Source: Sphingopyxis microcysteis
GTDB lineage: Bacteria; Pseudomonadota; Alphaproteobacteria; Sphingomonadales; Sphingomonadaceae
Reading direction: 5' to 3'
NCBI RefSeq assembly: GCF_012274265.1
Contig: NZ_JAANYY010000002.1
Coordinates: 496,001 to 560,000, forward strand
Length of the DNA stretch: 64,000 bases
Positions within the stretch are counted from its first letter, which is position 1. Each line of letters starts with the position of its first letter. Below the pieces are notes generated by a model. That model did no database searches and was not told the DNA's origin. It saw nothing but the letters and a program-made list of their open reading frames with translations. Shown here piece by piece: positions 52,054-60,951 of the stretch. The position numbers and the translations under genes were made by a program.

Positions 52054-54240
52054 TCACCGCCCCCACTTCGTCTTGCTTTGCTTGCCGAACCGCCCCTTGC
52101 GCGTCCCCGGCTTCCCCTCGTTCGAGCGCCCGACCCTTGGCGCGACCTGCTCATCCGGCGGCAGGCCCAGCTCGTCGGCCTCGAGCTTGCGGATCTCGTC
52201 GCGCAGGCGGCCGGCTTCCTCGAATTCGAGGTCGGCGGCGGCGTCGCGCATCCGCTTTTCCAGATCCTGGATGTAGGCGCGCAAATTATGCCCGACCATA
52301 TGCGCGGGCTTGTCGTCGCCGATGTCGATCGTCACGCCGTCCTTCGACGCGACATGCGCGATGATGTCGCCGATGTTGCGCTTGATCGTCTGCGGCGTGA
52401 TGCCATGTTCCTTGTTATAGGCTTCCTGCTTTTCGCGGCGGCGGTCGGTCTCGCGCATCGCGCGTTCCATGCTGCCGGTGATGCGGTCGGCGTAGAGGAT
52501 AACGCGGCCGTCGACGTTACGCGCGGCGCGGCCGATCGTCTGGACGAGGCTGGTTTCGCTGCGCAAAAAGCCTTCCTTGTCGGCGTCGAGGATCGCGACG
52601 AGCCCGCATTCGGGGATGTCGAGCCCTTCGCGCAGCAGGTTGATGCCGACGAGCACGTCGAACACCCCGAGCCTCAAGTCACGGATGATCTCGATGCGCT
52701 CCAATGTCTCGACGTCCGAGTGCATGTAGCGGACCTTCAGTCCCGCCTCATGCAGGAATTCGGTCAAATCCTCGGCCATGCGCTTGGTCAGCGTGGTCAC
52801 GAGGGTGCGGTAGCCTGCGGCAGCGGTTTTCTTCGCCTCGGCGATCAAATCGTCGACCTGTTCCTCGACCGGCTTGATCTCGACCGGCGGGTCGATCAGC
52901 CCGGTAGGGCGGATCACCTGTTCGGCGAAGACGCCCTGCGTGCGGTCCATCTCCCATGTCCCGGGGGTTGCCGACACGCTCACCGTCTGCGGGCGCATCA
53001 GATCCCATTCGGCGAAGCGCAGCGGCCGGTTGTCGATGCAGCTTGGCAGGCGGAAGCCATATTCGGCGAGCGTGATCTTGCGGCGATGGTCGCCCTTTGA
53101 CATCGCGCCGATCTGCGGGATCGTCTGATGGCTTTCGTCGACGAAGAGCAGGGCGTTGTCGGGCAGATATTCGAACAGGGTCGGCGGCGGTTCACCGGGC
53201 AGGCGACCGGTCAGGAAGCGGCTGTAATTTTCGATCCCGGCGCAGCTCCCCGTCGCGGCGATCATTTCGAGGTCGAAATTGGTGCGCTGTTCGAGCCGCT
53301 GCGCCTCGAGCAGTCGGCCTTCGGCTTCGAGCTCCTTCAGGCGCTCGGCGAGTTCGTGGCGGATCGCCTCGGTCGCCTGCTTCAGCGTCGGGCCCGGGGT
53401 GACATAATGGCTGTTGGCATAGATGCGGACGCTGTTCAGGCTCGCGATCTTCTTGCCGGTGAGCGGGTCGAATTCGGTGATCTCCTCGATCTCGTCGCCG
53501 AAGAAGCTGACGCGCCACGCCATATCCTCATAGTGCGAGGGGAAGATTTCCAGGCTGTCGCCGCGAACGCGGAAATTGCCGCGCGCGAAGGCCTGGTCGT
53601 TGCGCTTGTACTGGAGCGCGACGAGCTTGCGGATGATCTCGCGATTGTCGGCGACCTGACCTTTTTTGAGGTCGAAGATCATCGCCGAGTAAGTCTCGAC
53701 CGACCCGATGCCATAGAGGCACGACACCGACGCGACGATGATGACGTCGTCGCGTTCGAGCAAGGCGCGCGTCGCCGAGTGGCGCATGCGGTCGATCGCC
53801 TCGTTTACCGAGCTTTCCTTCTCGATGTACGTGTCGGACCGCGGCACATAGGCCTCGGGCTGGTAATAATCATAATAGCTGACGAAATATTCGACCGCAT
53901 TGTTCGGGAAGAAGCTCTTGAATTCGCCATAGAGCTGCGCCGCGAGGATCTTGTTCGGCGCCAGGATGAGCGCAGGACGCTGCAGCTCGTCGATGACCTT
54001 TGCCATGGTGAAGGTCTTGCCCGATCCGGTGACGCCGAGCAGCACCTGATCGCGTTCGCCGGTCAGCGCGGTATCGACGAGTTCGCGGATCGCGGTGGGC
54101 TGGTCGCCGGCTGGTTCATAATCACTAACCAGTTCAAATCTTTTGCCCCCTTCGACCTTGTCGGGGCGCGCGGGGCGGTGCGGGACATAGCCCTCCGCCG
54201 TGTCGATTTCATCGAGCGATGTACGAATCTGAATTGCCAT
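52054..54240 (-). CDS. uvrB: UvrABC system protein B (excinuclease)
   Basis: UvrB verifies damage and recruits UvrC in nucleotide excision repair. The 728-residue protein has Walker [10 protein letters not shown] (69-77), the beta-hairpin region [19 protein letters not shown], helicase motifs LFVDESH and QTIGRAARN, and a C-terminal UVR motif ([20 protein letters not shown]) for UvrC binding. The tail is basic and longer than in E. coli. The ATG at 54240 was chosen by family alignment; the frame extends further upstream. A Gfo/Idh gene follows closely. No LexA box was recognised upstream. Confidence 0.96.
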   Translation of the reverse strand: MAIQIRTSLDEIDTAEGYVPHRPARPDKVEGGKRFELVSDYEPAGDQPTAIRELVDTALTGERDQVLLGVTGSGKTFTMAKVIDELQRPALILAPNKILAAQLYGEFKSFFPNNAVEYFVSYYDYYQPEAYVPRSDTYIEKESSVNEAIDRMRHSATRALLERDDVIIVASVSCLYGIGSVETYSAMIFDLKKGQVADNREIIRKLVALQYKRNDQAFARGNFRVRGDSLEIFPSHYEDMAWRVSFFGDEIEEITEFDPLTGKKIASLNSVRIYANSHYVTPGPTLKQATEAIRHELAERLKELEAEGRLLEAQRLEQRTNFDLEMIAATGSCAGIENYSRFLTGRLPGEPPPTLFEYLPDNALLFVDESHQTIPQIGAMSKGDHRRKITLAEYGFRLPSCIDNRPLRFAEWDLMRPQTVSVSATPGTWEMDRTQGVFAEQVIRPTGLIDPPVEIKPVEEQVDDLIAEAKKTAAAGYRTLVTTLTKRMAEDLTEFLHEAGLKVRYMHSDVETLERIEIIRDLRLGVFDVLVGINLLREGLDIPECGLVAILDADKEGFLRSETSLVQTIGRAARNVDGRVILYADRITGSMERAMRETDRRREKQEAYNKEHGITPQTIKRNIGDIIAHVASKDGVTIDIGDDKPAHMVGHNLRAYIQDLEKRMRDAAADLEFEEAGRLRDEIRKLEADELGLPPDEQVAPRVGRSNEGKPGTRKGRFGKQSKTKWGR

Positions 54241-54328
54241 TGTCGCCAATATGGTATCGATGGGGCGGGTCCACAATCGCAATGAGTCCGCCACAGAGCA
54301 GGCAGCGGCAAGTCACAGGAGACAGGGT

Positions 54329-54841
54329 ATGAAAAAGATTTTGACGATTGCAGCTCTCGGCGCGCTCCTGGCGGTCGCGGGCTGCGGCAAAAGCGAAAAT
54401 GCCGGCGGCGCGGTGAAGCGCGAGGCGGGCAACTGGAAAACCGACATCAAGCTGGTGAAGTTCGAAGTTCCCGGCATGCCGCCCGAAATGAAAGAGGACA
54501 TGGCCAAGATGATGGAAGGCGCCAGCGGCATGGACCAGTGCTTCACCCAGGAGCAGGTCGACAAGGAAGACATCGCCGCGGAACTGGCCAAGGGTCCGGG
54601 CAATGGCGGCGAATGCAAATGGTCCAAAAAGGACATTGCGGGCGGCAAGATCGACATCGCCGGAACCTGCACTGCCAATGGCCAGACCGTCGACATGGCG
54701 ATGAACGGCACGATGGAAGCCAAGAAATCCGACGTGACGATCACGACCAAGGGCAAGGTGCCGACTGGCGGTGACATGGAAATGGTCATGCAGATGACCA
54801 GCACCCACACCGGACCGTGCAAGGCGCCGGCAACGACTTGA
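54329..54841 (+). CDS. DUF3617 domain lipoprotein
   Basis: The 170-residue product is a lipoprotein (MKKILTIAALGALLAVAGC, lipidation on that Cys) with a DUF3617 domain. Its mature part has GNWKTDIKLVKFEVPGMPPE, MDQCFTQEQVD and SGECKW-like Cys positions, then TMEAKKSDVTITTKGKVPTG and GPCKA at the end. Several cysteines suggest disulfides. Such proteins are widespread in sphingomonads, often in multiple copies, and have no known function. AGGAGACAGG precedes the ATG at 54329. It is divergent from uvrB. Confidence 0.85.
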   Translation: MKKILTIAALGALLAVAGCGKSENAGGAVKREAGNWKTDIKLVKFEVPGMPPEMKEDMAKMMEGASGMDQCFTQEQVDKEDIAAELAKGPGNGGECKWSKKDIAGGKIDIAGTCTANGQTVDMAMNGTMEAKKSDVTITTKGKVPTGGDMEMVMQMTSTHTGPCKAPATT

Positions 54842-54867
54842 TCTGCGAGGTAATTGCCAATCGATTG

Positions 54868-54893
54868 GGGCGTCAGCAGAGCTGACGCCCTTG
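54868..54893 (+). terminator. Hairpin terminator after the DUF3617 gene
   Basis: GGGCGTCAGC and GCTGACGCCC form a perfect 10-bp stem around AGA, followed by TTGT, 26 bases after the stop. The T run is short. Confidence 0.6.
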
Positions 54894-54933
54894 TCATGTC
54901 CATATCGTGTCGATGCTGAAAAGGAGTCCGGGA

Positions 54934-55330
54934 ATGCTGGGTTATGTGACGATGGGAACCGACGACATCGATCGCGCGCGCGACTTTTACGCCGCGCTGC
55001 TCGGGACGATCGGCGCCAGCGAATTGATGCGGATGTCGGATGAAGACAAGCTTTACGCTCTACGCGACGAGCTGGGGGCAGCCGGGGATCGCGGTGACGC
55101 GGCCCTATGATGGCCAGCCGATGCATGCGGGCAACGGACATATGGCGGCGATCGTCGTTGACGAGCGCGCCAAGGTCGATGCCCTCCACGCGAAGGCGTT
55201 GCAACTGGGCGGGACGTGCGAAGGGACCCCGGGGGTGCGCGGCGACGACGGCGATCAGGCCTTTTACGCTGCCTATTTCCGCGACCTTGACGGCAACAAG
55301 CTCTGTGCGTTTCGGATCGGGCCGGCCTGA
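54934..55330 (+). pseudogene. Frameshifted VOC (glyoxalase/bleomycin-resistance) family gene
   Basis: The first part (MLGYVTMGTDDIDRARDFYA) and the second part (TLYATSWGQPGIAVTRPYDG to GNKLCAFRIGPA) are the two halves of one VOC-fold protein, but lie in different frames. The break is near 55051: removing one base there (for example the C at 55051) would join DEDK to FTLYATSWG and give a typical 131-residue protein. AGGAG precedes the ATG. The rest of the reading frame is well preserved, so the mutation is recent or a sequencing error. The usual activity of this subgroup is metal-dependent but unknown. Confidence 0.8.
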
Positions 55331-55880
55331 GTTTGGCCGCATGGCTTGACCGCCGATCGGCACCGTTGTTGATCGGTTTGTTCGCGAAATCGCTACGGTC
55401 GCGCTCGCGGTCGGCGTGTTGGTGGGCGCCGATGTGGCCAAGCGCGCTGCGCTTATGCAAAGCCTGAGGCGCCGCCGCCGGTCCGGGATCGACTTGCCGG
55501 ACGCGTGACAGGTGGGGCTGCCATGCATCCGGCGAAGTCTTGAACTGAGGCCGAAGGGGGTCTGAAGAACGCCAGGGACCAGCTCGCATTCTTCGCCTGT
55601 CAGCCTCAACATCGCGGCCCTGTAGGAAAGCCGCGACGTTGAAAGAATGACAGAATTGCGAAAGTGCGGCAGTTACAAGGGGTCACACGCGCTGATGTCG
55701 CCATTTGATAACCCTTTATTGACCCTGTTTCGAATTTCATCGTTCCAGATTGGCGGCTCATCGTTCTTCTGATATGGCGGCGGGCCTTCCTGTTACCGTT
55801 ACGTGGAAGTAACAAGGACTGGTCGCGCGACTTGATTGGCGTATCACCCGCACCGCCCGTCAGGGGCAATCGAGGGTAGC
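55331..55880. other. 550-base intergenic region without a supported gene
   Basis: Several long frames exist on both strands, but none has both a ribosome site and protein-like composition throughout. A 50-codon plus-strand frame ending at 55508 has plausible composition but no canonical start. Near the right end, GTTACCGTTACGTGGAAGTAAC (imperfect inverted repeat) at about 55792-55813 lies upstream of the TPR regulator-like gene and could be a binding site. Confidence 0.5.
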
Positions 55881-57644
55881 ATGGACCACGCGAAAGCGAA
55901 CGATACTCAGGGTACCGGGGACACCGACCGGATTATCGCGGAAGAATTGGAGCGTTTGCTCGAATCCCCGATGTTCGTGCGGTCGCCGGTGTTGACGCGC
56001 TTGCTGCAGTTTCTGGTCGAGCATCGGCTGCGCGGCGGACGCAGTTCGCCCAAGGCCTATGCGATCGCGACCGAGGCGCTGGGGCGCAGCGAAGATTTCG
56101 ACCCTGCGGTTGACAGCTATCCGCGCGTGATGGTCGGGCGCCTGCGCAGCCTGCTCGACCGCTACTATGCCGAAACCCCCTGGATCCATCGTTTGCGGGT
56201 GCCGCAGGGGAGCTACGAGGTCGTCGTCCAGTACCGCGTCGCGCCGCCCTCGCGTTCGATCGACGAGCCGGGGAGCGAGGATGACGTCAAGGCCGCCGCG
56301 CGCGCCGACGCGGCCGGGGCACCGCTTCCACCGGGCGCGCCCGGCCGTTCGCAGCCTGCCGACGGGCCGCGCTATGGCCGCTGGGTCGTCGCGCTCGTCC
56401 TGCTGGCGCTCGCGATATTTGCCTTGTGGTCGCTGCGCAGCGGGCCGGAGCGATTGTTCGTCAGCGATGCGCAGCCGATGCCGCTCCTCGATGTGAGCGA
56501 GCCCGTCGCGGGCAGCACCGCGCCATCGCGCGCCTTGGCGCGCGCGCTCGACGGCAAGCTGCGCGACGGTCTGCGGCGGTTCGATCTGGTCGATCTGCTG
56601 AGCTCGCAGGCGCCGGGCGGCGCCGCGCCGCGCACCGCCGACTATCGGCTCGACACATCGCTGGTCCGCGACCTTGATGGCAATGCGGAAGTGACGCTGG
56701 TGCTGAACCGCGTCGCCGATCAACGCGCCATATGGTCGCAGCGAATCCGCGTGGCCGACCCCGACACGCCGCAATTTGTGTCGATGGAGCCGCTGATCGC
56801 CCAGATTGCGGGCGATTATGGCGTCATCGTCCGCGATCAGATTCAGCGCCAGCCGGACAATTTTGCGCCCGGCTTTCCGTGTCTCGCGCAGTTCAACCGG
56901 TTGCGCCAGATGCGCAATCCGTCGGGCGCGAAGCAGGTCGATGTCTGCCTGCGCGCGACGCTGAAGCGGGACGACCGCGACCCGGTGGCGCTTGCCGCGC
57001 TGTCGCTGCTGCGCTTTGGCGACTGGCAGCCGCAAAGGGCAACCCCCGCCGGACGCACGGCGTTTGCCGAAGCGCGCGCGCTGGCGCTCAAGGCCTATGA
57101 AGCCAGTCCCAACTCGTCGGCGGGGCTTTTTGCCATGGCGCGGGCGAATTTCTATGTCGGCAATTGTTCGGGCGGCAACACGATGGGCGACGCCGCGCGG
57201 CGGCTCAACCCGTTCGACCCCGACATTTCGGGTTTTCTGGGGCTGTTCAAGATCACGTGCGGTCAGGCCGCCGAGGGCGAAATATTGCTCCGTCGGTCGC
57301 TGGCGCTCGACGACAGCTATCCGGGCGTTCCCGCGGTGACCCTGGCGTTCATCCTGTCGCAGCGCGGCGAACAGGCCGAAGCGCTGACCGTGCTCGACCA
57401 GATGCCATCGCCAAGCAATATGGAGCCGCAATATCTGATGGTCCGCGCGATCGTCACCGCGCGGCAAGGCGACGTCACGGCGGCGCAGGCGCATTGGCGC
57501 CGCTTGCTGGCCTACACCCGGCAACCCGAAGACGCCGCCCCCGAAGCGGTGCTCGGCCGCTTCATGATCACCCCGGTCGTGATCCAGCGTGCATCGGCGG
57601 CCTTGCGCGAATCCGGCGTCGTTCCTCTCCGGCCCGTGTCTTGA
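55881..57644 (+). CDS. Membrane-anchored protein with N-terminal winged-helix-like domain and periplasmic TPR region
   Basis: The 587-residue protein has three parts. Residues 10-120 form a conserved helical domain (SPVLTRLLQFLVEHRLRGGR to VGRLRSLLDRYY), seen in bacterial proteins with TPR or cyclase-like partners and thought to bind DNA. After a disordered Pro/Ala segment comes one membrane helix (WVVALVLLALAIFALWSL, about 173-190). The large C-terminal part, facing the periplasm, ends in TPR-like helices (AARRLNPFDPDISGFLGLFK, LRRSLALDDSYPGVPAVTLA). This one-helix design resembles CadC-type membrane regulators. GAGG precedes the ATG at 55881. An S12 hydrolase gene follows 31 bases later. 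Confidence 0.75.
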   Translation: MDHAKANDTQGTGDTDRIIAEELERLLESPMFVRSPVLTRLLQFLVEHRLRGGRSSPKAYAIATEALGRSEDFDPAVDSYPRVMVGRLRSLLDRYYAETPWIHRLRVPQGSYEVVVQYRVAPPSRSIDEPGSEDDVKAAARADAAGAPLPPGAPGRSQPADGPRYGRWVVALVLLALAIFALWSLRSGPERLFVSDAQPMPLLDVSEPVAGSTAPSRALARALDGKLRDGLRRFDLVDLLSSQAPGGAAPRTADYRLDTSLVRDLDGNAEVTLVLNRVADQRAIWSQRIRVADPDTPQFVSMEPLIAQIAGDYGVIVRDQIQRQPDNFAPGFPCLAQFNRLRQMRNPSGAKQVDVCLRATLKRDDRDPVALAALSLLRFGDWQPQRATPAGRTAFAEARALALKAYEASPNSSAGLFAMARANFYVGNCSGGNTMGDAARRLNPFDPDISGFLGLFKITCGQAAEGEILLRRSLALDDSYPGVPAVTLAFILSQRGEQAEALTVLDQMPSPSNMEPQYLMVRAIVTARQGDVTAAQAHWRRLLAYTRQPEDAAPEAVLGRFMITPVVIQRASAALRESGVVPLRPVS

Positions 57645-57675
57645 CGCACTGAAAACCGCCAAGCACAACGGGCCG

Positions 57676-58848
57676 ATGCTGCTCGCGTTTGCCTTGCTCG
57701 CCTCTGCGCCGTCGGCGCCTGCCGCGGTCGCGGTCGATTTTGACCGCGACGGAAGAATCGCGACGCGCGTCGTCGTCGGGCAGGCCGACCGCGCGAGCGG
57801 GCGTCCGCTGACCGCGGATGATCCGGTCCGCATCGCGTCGGTATCGAAACTGGTCGTTGCGCTCGGCGTGCTGCGTCTGGTCGAGCAAGGGCGCCTTGAC
57901 CTCGATCGCGACGTTTCGGACTATCTGGGCTGGCGGCTGCGCCATCCCGCTTATCCCGACCAGCCGATTACGCTGATCCAGCTGCTCGGCCACCGGGCGG
58001 GGCTGGCCGACAATATCGACTATGCGCTGCCGCTGGGCGCCGATCTGGAACAGGCGTTGCAAGACCCGGCGGCGTGGGACGCACCGCGCCCGCCGGGCGG
58101 CGATTTCGTCTATGCCAACCTCAACTATCCCGTCGTCGCCGCCGCGATCGAAGGCGCGACGGGCGAGCGTTTTGACCGCGCGATGGCGCGGCTGGTGCTG
58201 CGCCCGCTCGGCATCGACGCCTGTTTCAACTGGCCGACGTGCAGCGACGCCGCGGTTGCGCGCGCCGTCGTGCTGTACGGCGCCGACGGTTCAGCCGTGC
58301 GCGACGACATGCAGGGCATCCGTCCCGCCTGTCCGGTCGTTCCGGCAAGCGACGGCAGCTGCGACCTTGAAACCTATCGGCTCGCGCGCCACGGCGCGGG
58401 GTTCAGCCCGCAGGGCGGGCTGCGCATATCGGCGAACGGATTGGCGCGGATCGGGGTCATGCTGCTGCGCCGCGGCGAGGATTTTCTGACCCCCGCGAGC
58501 CTCGCGCGCCTCGAAGCGATGGCACCGGTCCGCCCGGCGACGGGTGAGGGGACGGGCGGGTTTTTCTGCGAATATGGTGCGGCGATGCACAGTAACGGGA
58601 CCGGTGCGGCGACCGGGGCGGGGTGCCGCGACGACCTGTTCGGCGACGGGCGGCGGCGGCTCGGCCATTCGGGCGACGCCTATGGATTGCGATCGGGGCT
58701 CTGGTACGATCTTGAAGCGGGCAATGGCACCGCCTATTTCGTGACGCAGGTGCCGAACGGACAGAAGGGGAGGCGTTCGGCCTATAGCGCGGCGGAGGAG
58801 GAACTGGTCGCTACCAGCCCTCTTGCCAGCCCCGCCGACGGACACTAG
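57676..58848 (+). CDS. Exported serine hydrolase (beta-lactamase/S12 family)
   Basis: The 390-residue protein starts with a signal-like segment (MLLAFALLASAPSAPAAVAV) and has an S12 penicillin-binding-like active site. Ser55-x-x-Lys58 (SVSK), Tyr146-Ala-Asn (VYANLNYP) and His331-Ser-Gly (LGHSGDAYG) are visible. Four to six cysteines (ACFNWPTC, PACPV, CRDD) hint at disulfides. It follows the membrane regulator-like gene by 31 bases, so the two probably form an operon, and the regulator may sense a product of this enzyme. Substrate unknown: peptidoglycan fragments, D-peptides or esters are possible. Confidence 0.83.
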   Translation: MLLAFALLASAPSAPAAVAVDFDRDGRIATRVVVGQADRASGRPLTADDPVRIASVSKLVVALGVLRLVEQGRLDLDRDVSDYLGWRLRHPAYPDQPITLIQLLGHRAGLADNIDYALPLGADLEQALQDPAAWDAPRPPGGDFVYANLNYPVVAAAIEGATGERFDRAMARLVLRPLGIDACFNWPTCSDAAVARAVVLYGADGSAVRDDMQGIRPACPVVPASDGSCDLETYRLARHGAGFSPQGGLRISANGLARIGVMLLRRGEDFLTPASLARLEAMAPVRPATGEGTGGFFCEYGAAMHSNGTGAATGAGCRDDLFGDGRRRLGHSGDAYGLRSGLWYDLEAGNGTAYFVTQVPNGQKGRRSAYSAAEEELVATSPLASPADGH

Positions 58849-58892
58849 GGCAATTTCCAACATTCACGGCTTAGTCAGAAAAGGAATAGCGC

Positions 58893-59129
58893 ATGAGCGA
58901 TTCGGCCGAAAAGGTTAAGAAGATCGTCGTCGAACATCTGGGCGTCGAAGCCGACAAGGTCACCGAGGAAGCGAGCTTCATCGACGATCTGGGCGCCGAC
59001 AGCCTCGACATCGTCGAACTGGTGATGGCATTTGAAGAAGAATTCGGCGTCGAAATTCCCGACGATGCGGCGGAAAAGATCGCCACCGTCAAGGATGCGA
59101 TCGACTATATCGAAGCGAACAAGGGCTGA
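58893..59129 (+). CDS. acpP: Acyl carrier protein
   Basis: AcpP carries growing acyl chains as thioesters during fatty-acid synthesis. The 78-residue acidic protein has the phosphopantetheine attachment motif [18 protein letters not shown] with modified Ser37, and the start [18 protein letters not shown]. Length and composition are standard. GGAATAG lies upstream of the ATG. It is followed by a strong terminator and then fabF, whose product elongates acyl-ACP, the usual acpP-fabF order. Confidence 0.97.
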   Translation: MSDSAEKVKKIVVEHLGVEADKVTEEASFIDDLGADSLDIVELVMAFEEEFGVEIPDDAAEKIATVKDAIDYIEANKG

Positions 59130-59183
59130 TCCAGCCTGTCCGGCGTTGCCGGATGCGGCGGCGACGCCGTCCACGCAAACCCG

Positions 59184-59231
59184 GCTCCCCGGTCTCGAGC
59201 GCTCGTGCGCAGCGACCGGGGAGCTTTTTTT
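59184..59231 (+). terminator. Intrinsic terminator of acpP
   Basis: GCTCCCCGGTC and GACCGGGGAGC form a long stem, with an inner GAGCGC-like part, followed by seven T residues. It lies 55 bases after the acpP stop, and would give acpP more transcript than fabF. Confidence 0.9.
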
Positions 59232-59398
59232 ATGGATATAGCCCGGCACGGCGCTAAATCCGTCATCCCGGCGAACACCGGGATCTCGCGATTTCGGTAG
59301 CAGCAGGTCGAGAGGGCGAGAGCCCGGCCTTCGCCGAGGTGACTGGGATTAGGTAACGCGGGCGCCTGCGGGGGCAGGGGCCGACGAAAGGAATGATT

Positions 59399-60658
59399 AT
59401 GCGCCGGGTTGTGGTGACGGGTTTGGGTTTGGTGACGCCGCTGGGCGGCGATGTCGAAACAAGCTGGAAAAATCTGATCGCGGGCAAATCGGGTGCGGGT
59501 CAGATCACCCACTTCGACACCGCCGACCAGAAATGCACGATCGCGTGCGAGGTCAAGGGACCGGACCATGAATATGGTTTCGACCCCGGCAAGCGCGTCG
59601 ATCACAAGGTGCAGCGCCAGGTCGACCCGTTCATCATCTATGGCATCGACGCCGCCGGGCAGGCGATCGAGGACGCCGGGCTCGAGGATATGACCGACGC
59701 GATGAAGCTGCGTGCCGGTTGCTCGATCGGGTCGGGCATCGGCGGCCTGCCGGGCATCGAAAGCGAAAGCCTGCTGCTCGCCGAAAAAGGGCCGGGGCGG
59801 GTGTCACCGCACTTCGTTCACGGTCGCCTGATCAACCTGATCTCGGGGCAGGTCAGCATCAAATATGGCTTGCAGGGTCCGAACCATGCCGTCGTCACCG
59901 CCTGTTCGACCGGCGCGCATTCGATCGGCGACGCGGCGCGGATGATCCGCGACGACGACGCCGACATCATGCTCGCGGGCGGCGCCGAGGCGACGATCTG
60001 CCCGATCGGAATCGCGGGCTTCGCGCAAGCGCGCGCGCTCAACATGAGCTATAACGACCGCCCCGAGCAGGCGAGCCGTCCCTATGACAAGGACCGCGAC
60101 GGGTTCGTGATGGGCGAAGGCGCGGGCGTCGTGGTGCTCGAGGAATATGAGCATGCCAAGGCGCGCGGCGCGAAGATTTACGCCGAGGTCGTCGGTTACG
60201 GTCTGTCGGGCGATGCCTATCACGTCACCGCGCCGCACCCCGAAGGATCGGGTGCCTATCGTTCGATGGAAATGGCGCTCAAAAAGGCCGGCATGACCCC
60301 GTCGGACATCGATTATATCAACGCGCATGGCACCTCGACGATGGCCGACACGATTGAGCTTGGCGCGGTCAAGCGGCTGTTCGGCAACGCGATCGGCGAT
60401 GTGTCGATGAGCTCGACCAAATCGGCGATCGGCCATTTGCTCGGCGGCGCGGGCGCGGTCGAGACGATTTTCTGCATCCTCGCGATCCGCGACCAGATCG
60501 TCCCGCCGACGCTCAATCTCGACAACCCCGACGAAGGCACCGACGGCGTCGACCTCGTCCCGCACACCGCCAAAAAACGCCCGGTGAAGGCGGCGCTCAA
60601 CAACAGCTTCGGCTTTGGCGGCACCAACGCGAGCGTGATCGTCAAAGCGGTGGATTGA
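59399..60658 (+). CDS. fabF: 3-oxoacyl-[acyl-carrier-protein] synthase II
   Basis: FabF condenses malonyl-ACP with acyl-ACP. The 419-residue protein has the Cys-His-His triad: Cys169 in VTACSTGAHSIGDA, His310 in NAHGTSTMADTIE and His346 in SAIGHLLGGAGAVE. GEGAGVVVLEEYEHAKARGA and FGFGGTNASV are further signatures. The start at 59399 was chosen because AAAGGA is six bases upstream; an ATG at 59393 overlaps that site and is less likely. It is followed by mltG, the order known in many alphaproteobacteria. Confidence 0.96.
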   Translation: MRRVVVTGLGLVTPLGGDVETSWKNLIAGKSGAGQITHFDTADQKCTIACEVKGPDHEYGFDPGKRVDHKVQRQVDPFIIYGIDAAGQAIEDAGLEDMTDAMKLRAGCSIGSGIGGLPGIESESLLLAEKGPGRVSPHFVHGRLINLISGQVSIKYGLQGPNHAVVTACSTGAHSIGDAARMIRDDDADIMLAGGAEATICPIGIAGFAQARALNMSYNDRPEQASRPYDKDRDGFVMGEGAGVVVLEEYEHAKARGAKIYAEVVGYGLSGDAYHVTAPHPEGSGAYRSMEMALKKAGMTPSDIDYINAHGTSTMADTIELGAVKRLFGNAIGDVSMSSTKSAIGHLLGGAGAVETIFCILAIRDQIVPPTLNLDNPDEGTDGVDLVPHTAKKRPVKAALNNSFGFGGTNASVIVKAVD

Positions 60659-60665
60659 TCAACCG

Positions 60666-60800
60666 ATCCTCCCTGCGGCGAAGCCGTGGGGAGGGGGACC
60701 GCTCGCGGAGCGAGTGGTGGAGGGGCGGCGACGGCAGCGCCATGGCCCTTCCGTCAGCGCTGCGCGCTGCCACCTCCCCATGGCTTCGCCACAGGGAGGA
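60666..60800. repeat. Intergenic inverted repeat (family D), divergent arms
   Basis: ATCCTCCCTGCGGCGAAGCC plus GTGGGGAGG is mirrored at about 60772-60800 by CCTCCCCATGGCTTCGCCAC. The stem is slightly imperfect (GCGG versus TGG-type changes). It lies between fabF and mltG. Confidence 0.88.
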
Positions 60801-60867
60801 ACAAAATCGCTTTCCTACATAATCCCGCCATGCTTTACCCTTGGCACGACCCGCCGGGGCACCGGCG

Positions 60868-60924
60868 TTAAGGCCACAAAGGACGCAAAAGGACGCTGCA
60901 CCTGCGGGGCTTTTGTGGCTTTAA
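60868..60924. repeat. Short imperfect inverted repeat upstream of mltG
   Basis: TTAAGGCCACAAAGG and CTTTTGTGGCTTTAA form 15-base arms with two or three mismatches around a short spacer. It may overlap the mltG promoter region. The CACAAAG core recalls the ends of the 39717 element, but kinship is uncertain. Confidence 0.55.
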
Positions 60925-60951
60925 GCACTCTATGACCGACGGGAGAATGAA

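Noticed and set aside
55351..55508. A 50-codon plus-strand frame with plausible composition (ATVALAVGVLVGADVAKRAA) in the large gap
   Set aside because: No canonical start with a ribosome site, and no family recognised. It may be the remnant of a lost gene, but the support is too weak to list as a gene.
59261..59290. A short hairpin (TCCCGG...CCGGGA) before fabF as a further full repeat
   Set aside because: Only one 6-bp stem is present and no mirrored second unit was found, so it is too short to separate from chance at this GC content.
60914..60930. AAGCACTC-like stretch before mltG as a CIRCE half-site for HrcA
   Set aside because: The matching half GAGTGCTAA is missing and mltG is not a heat-shock gene.
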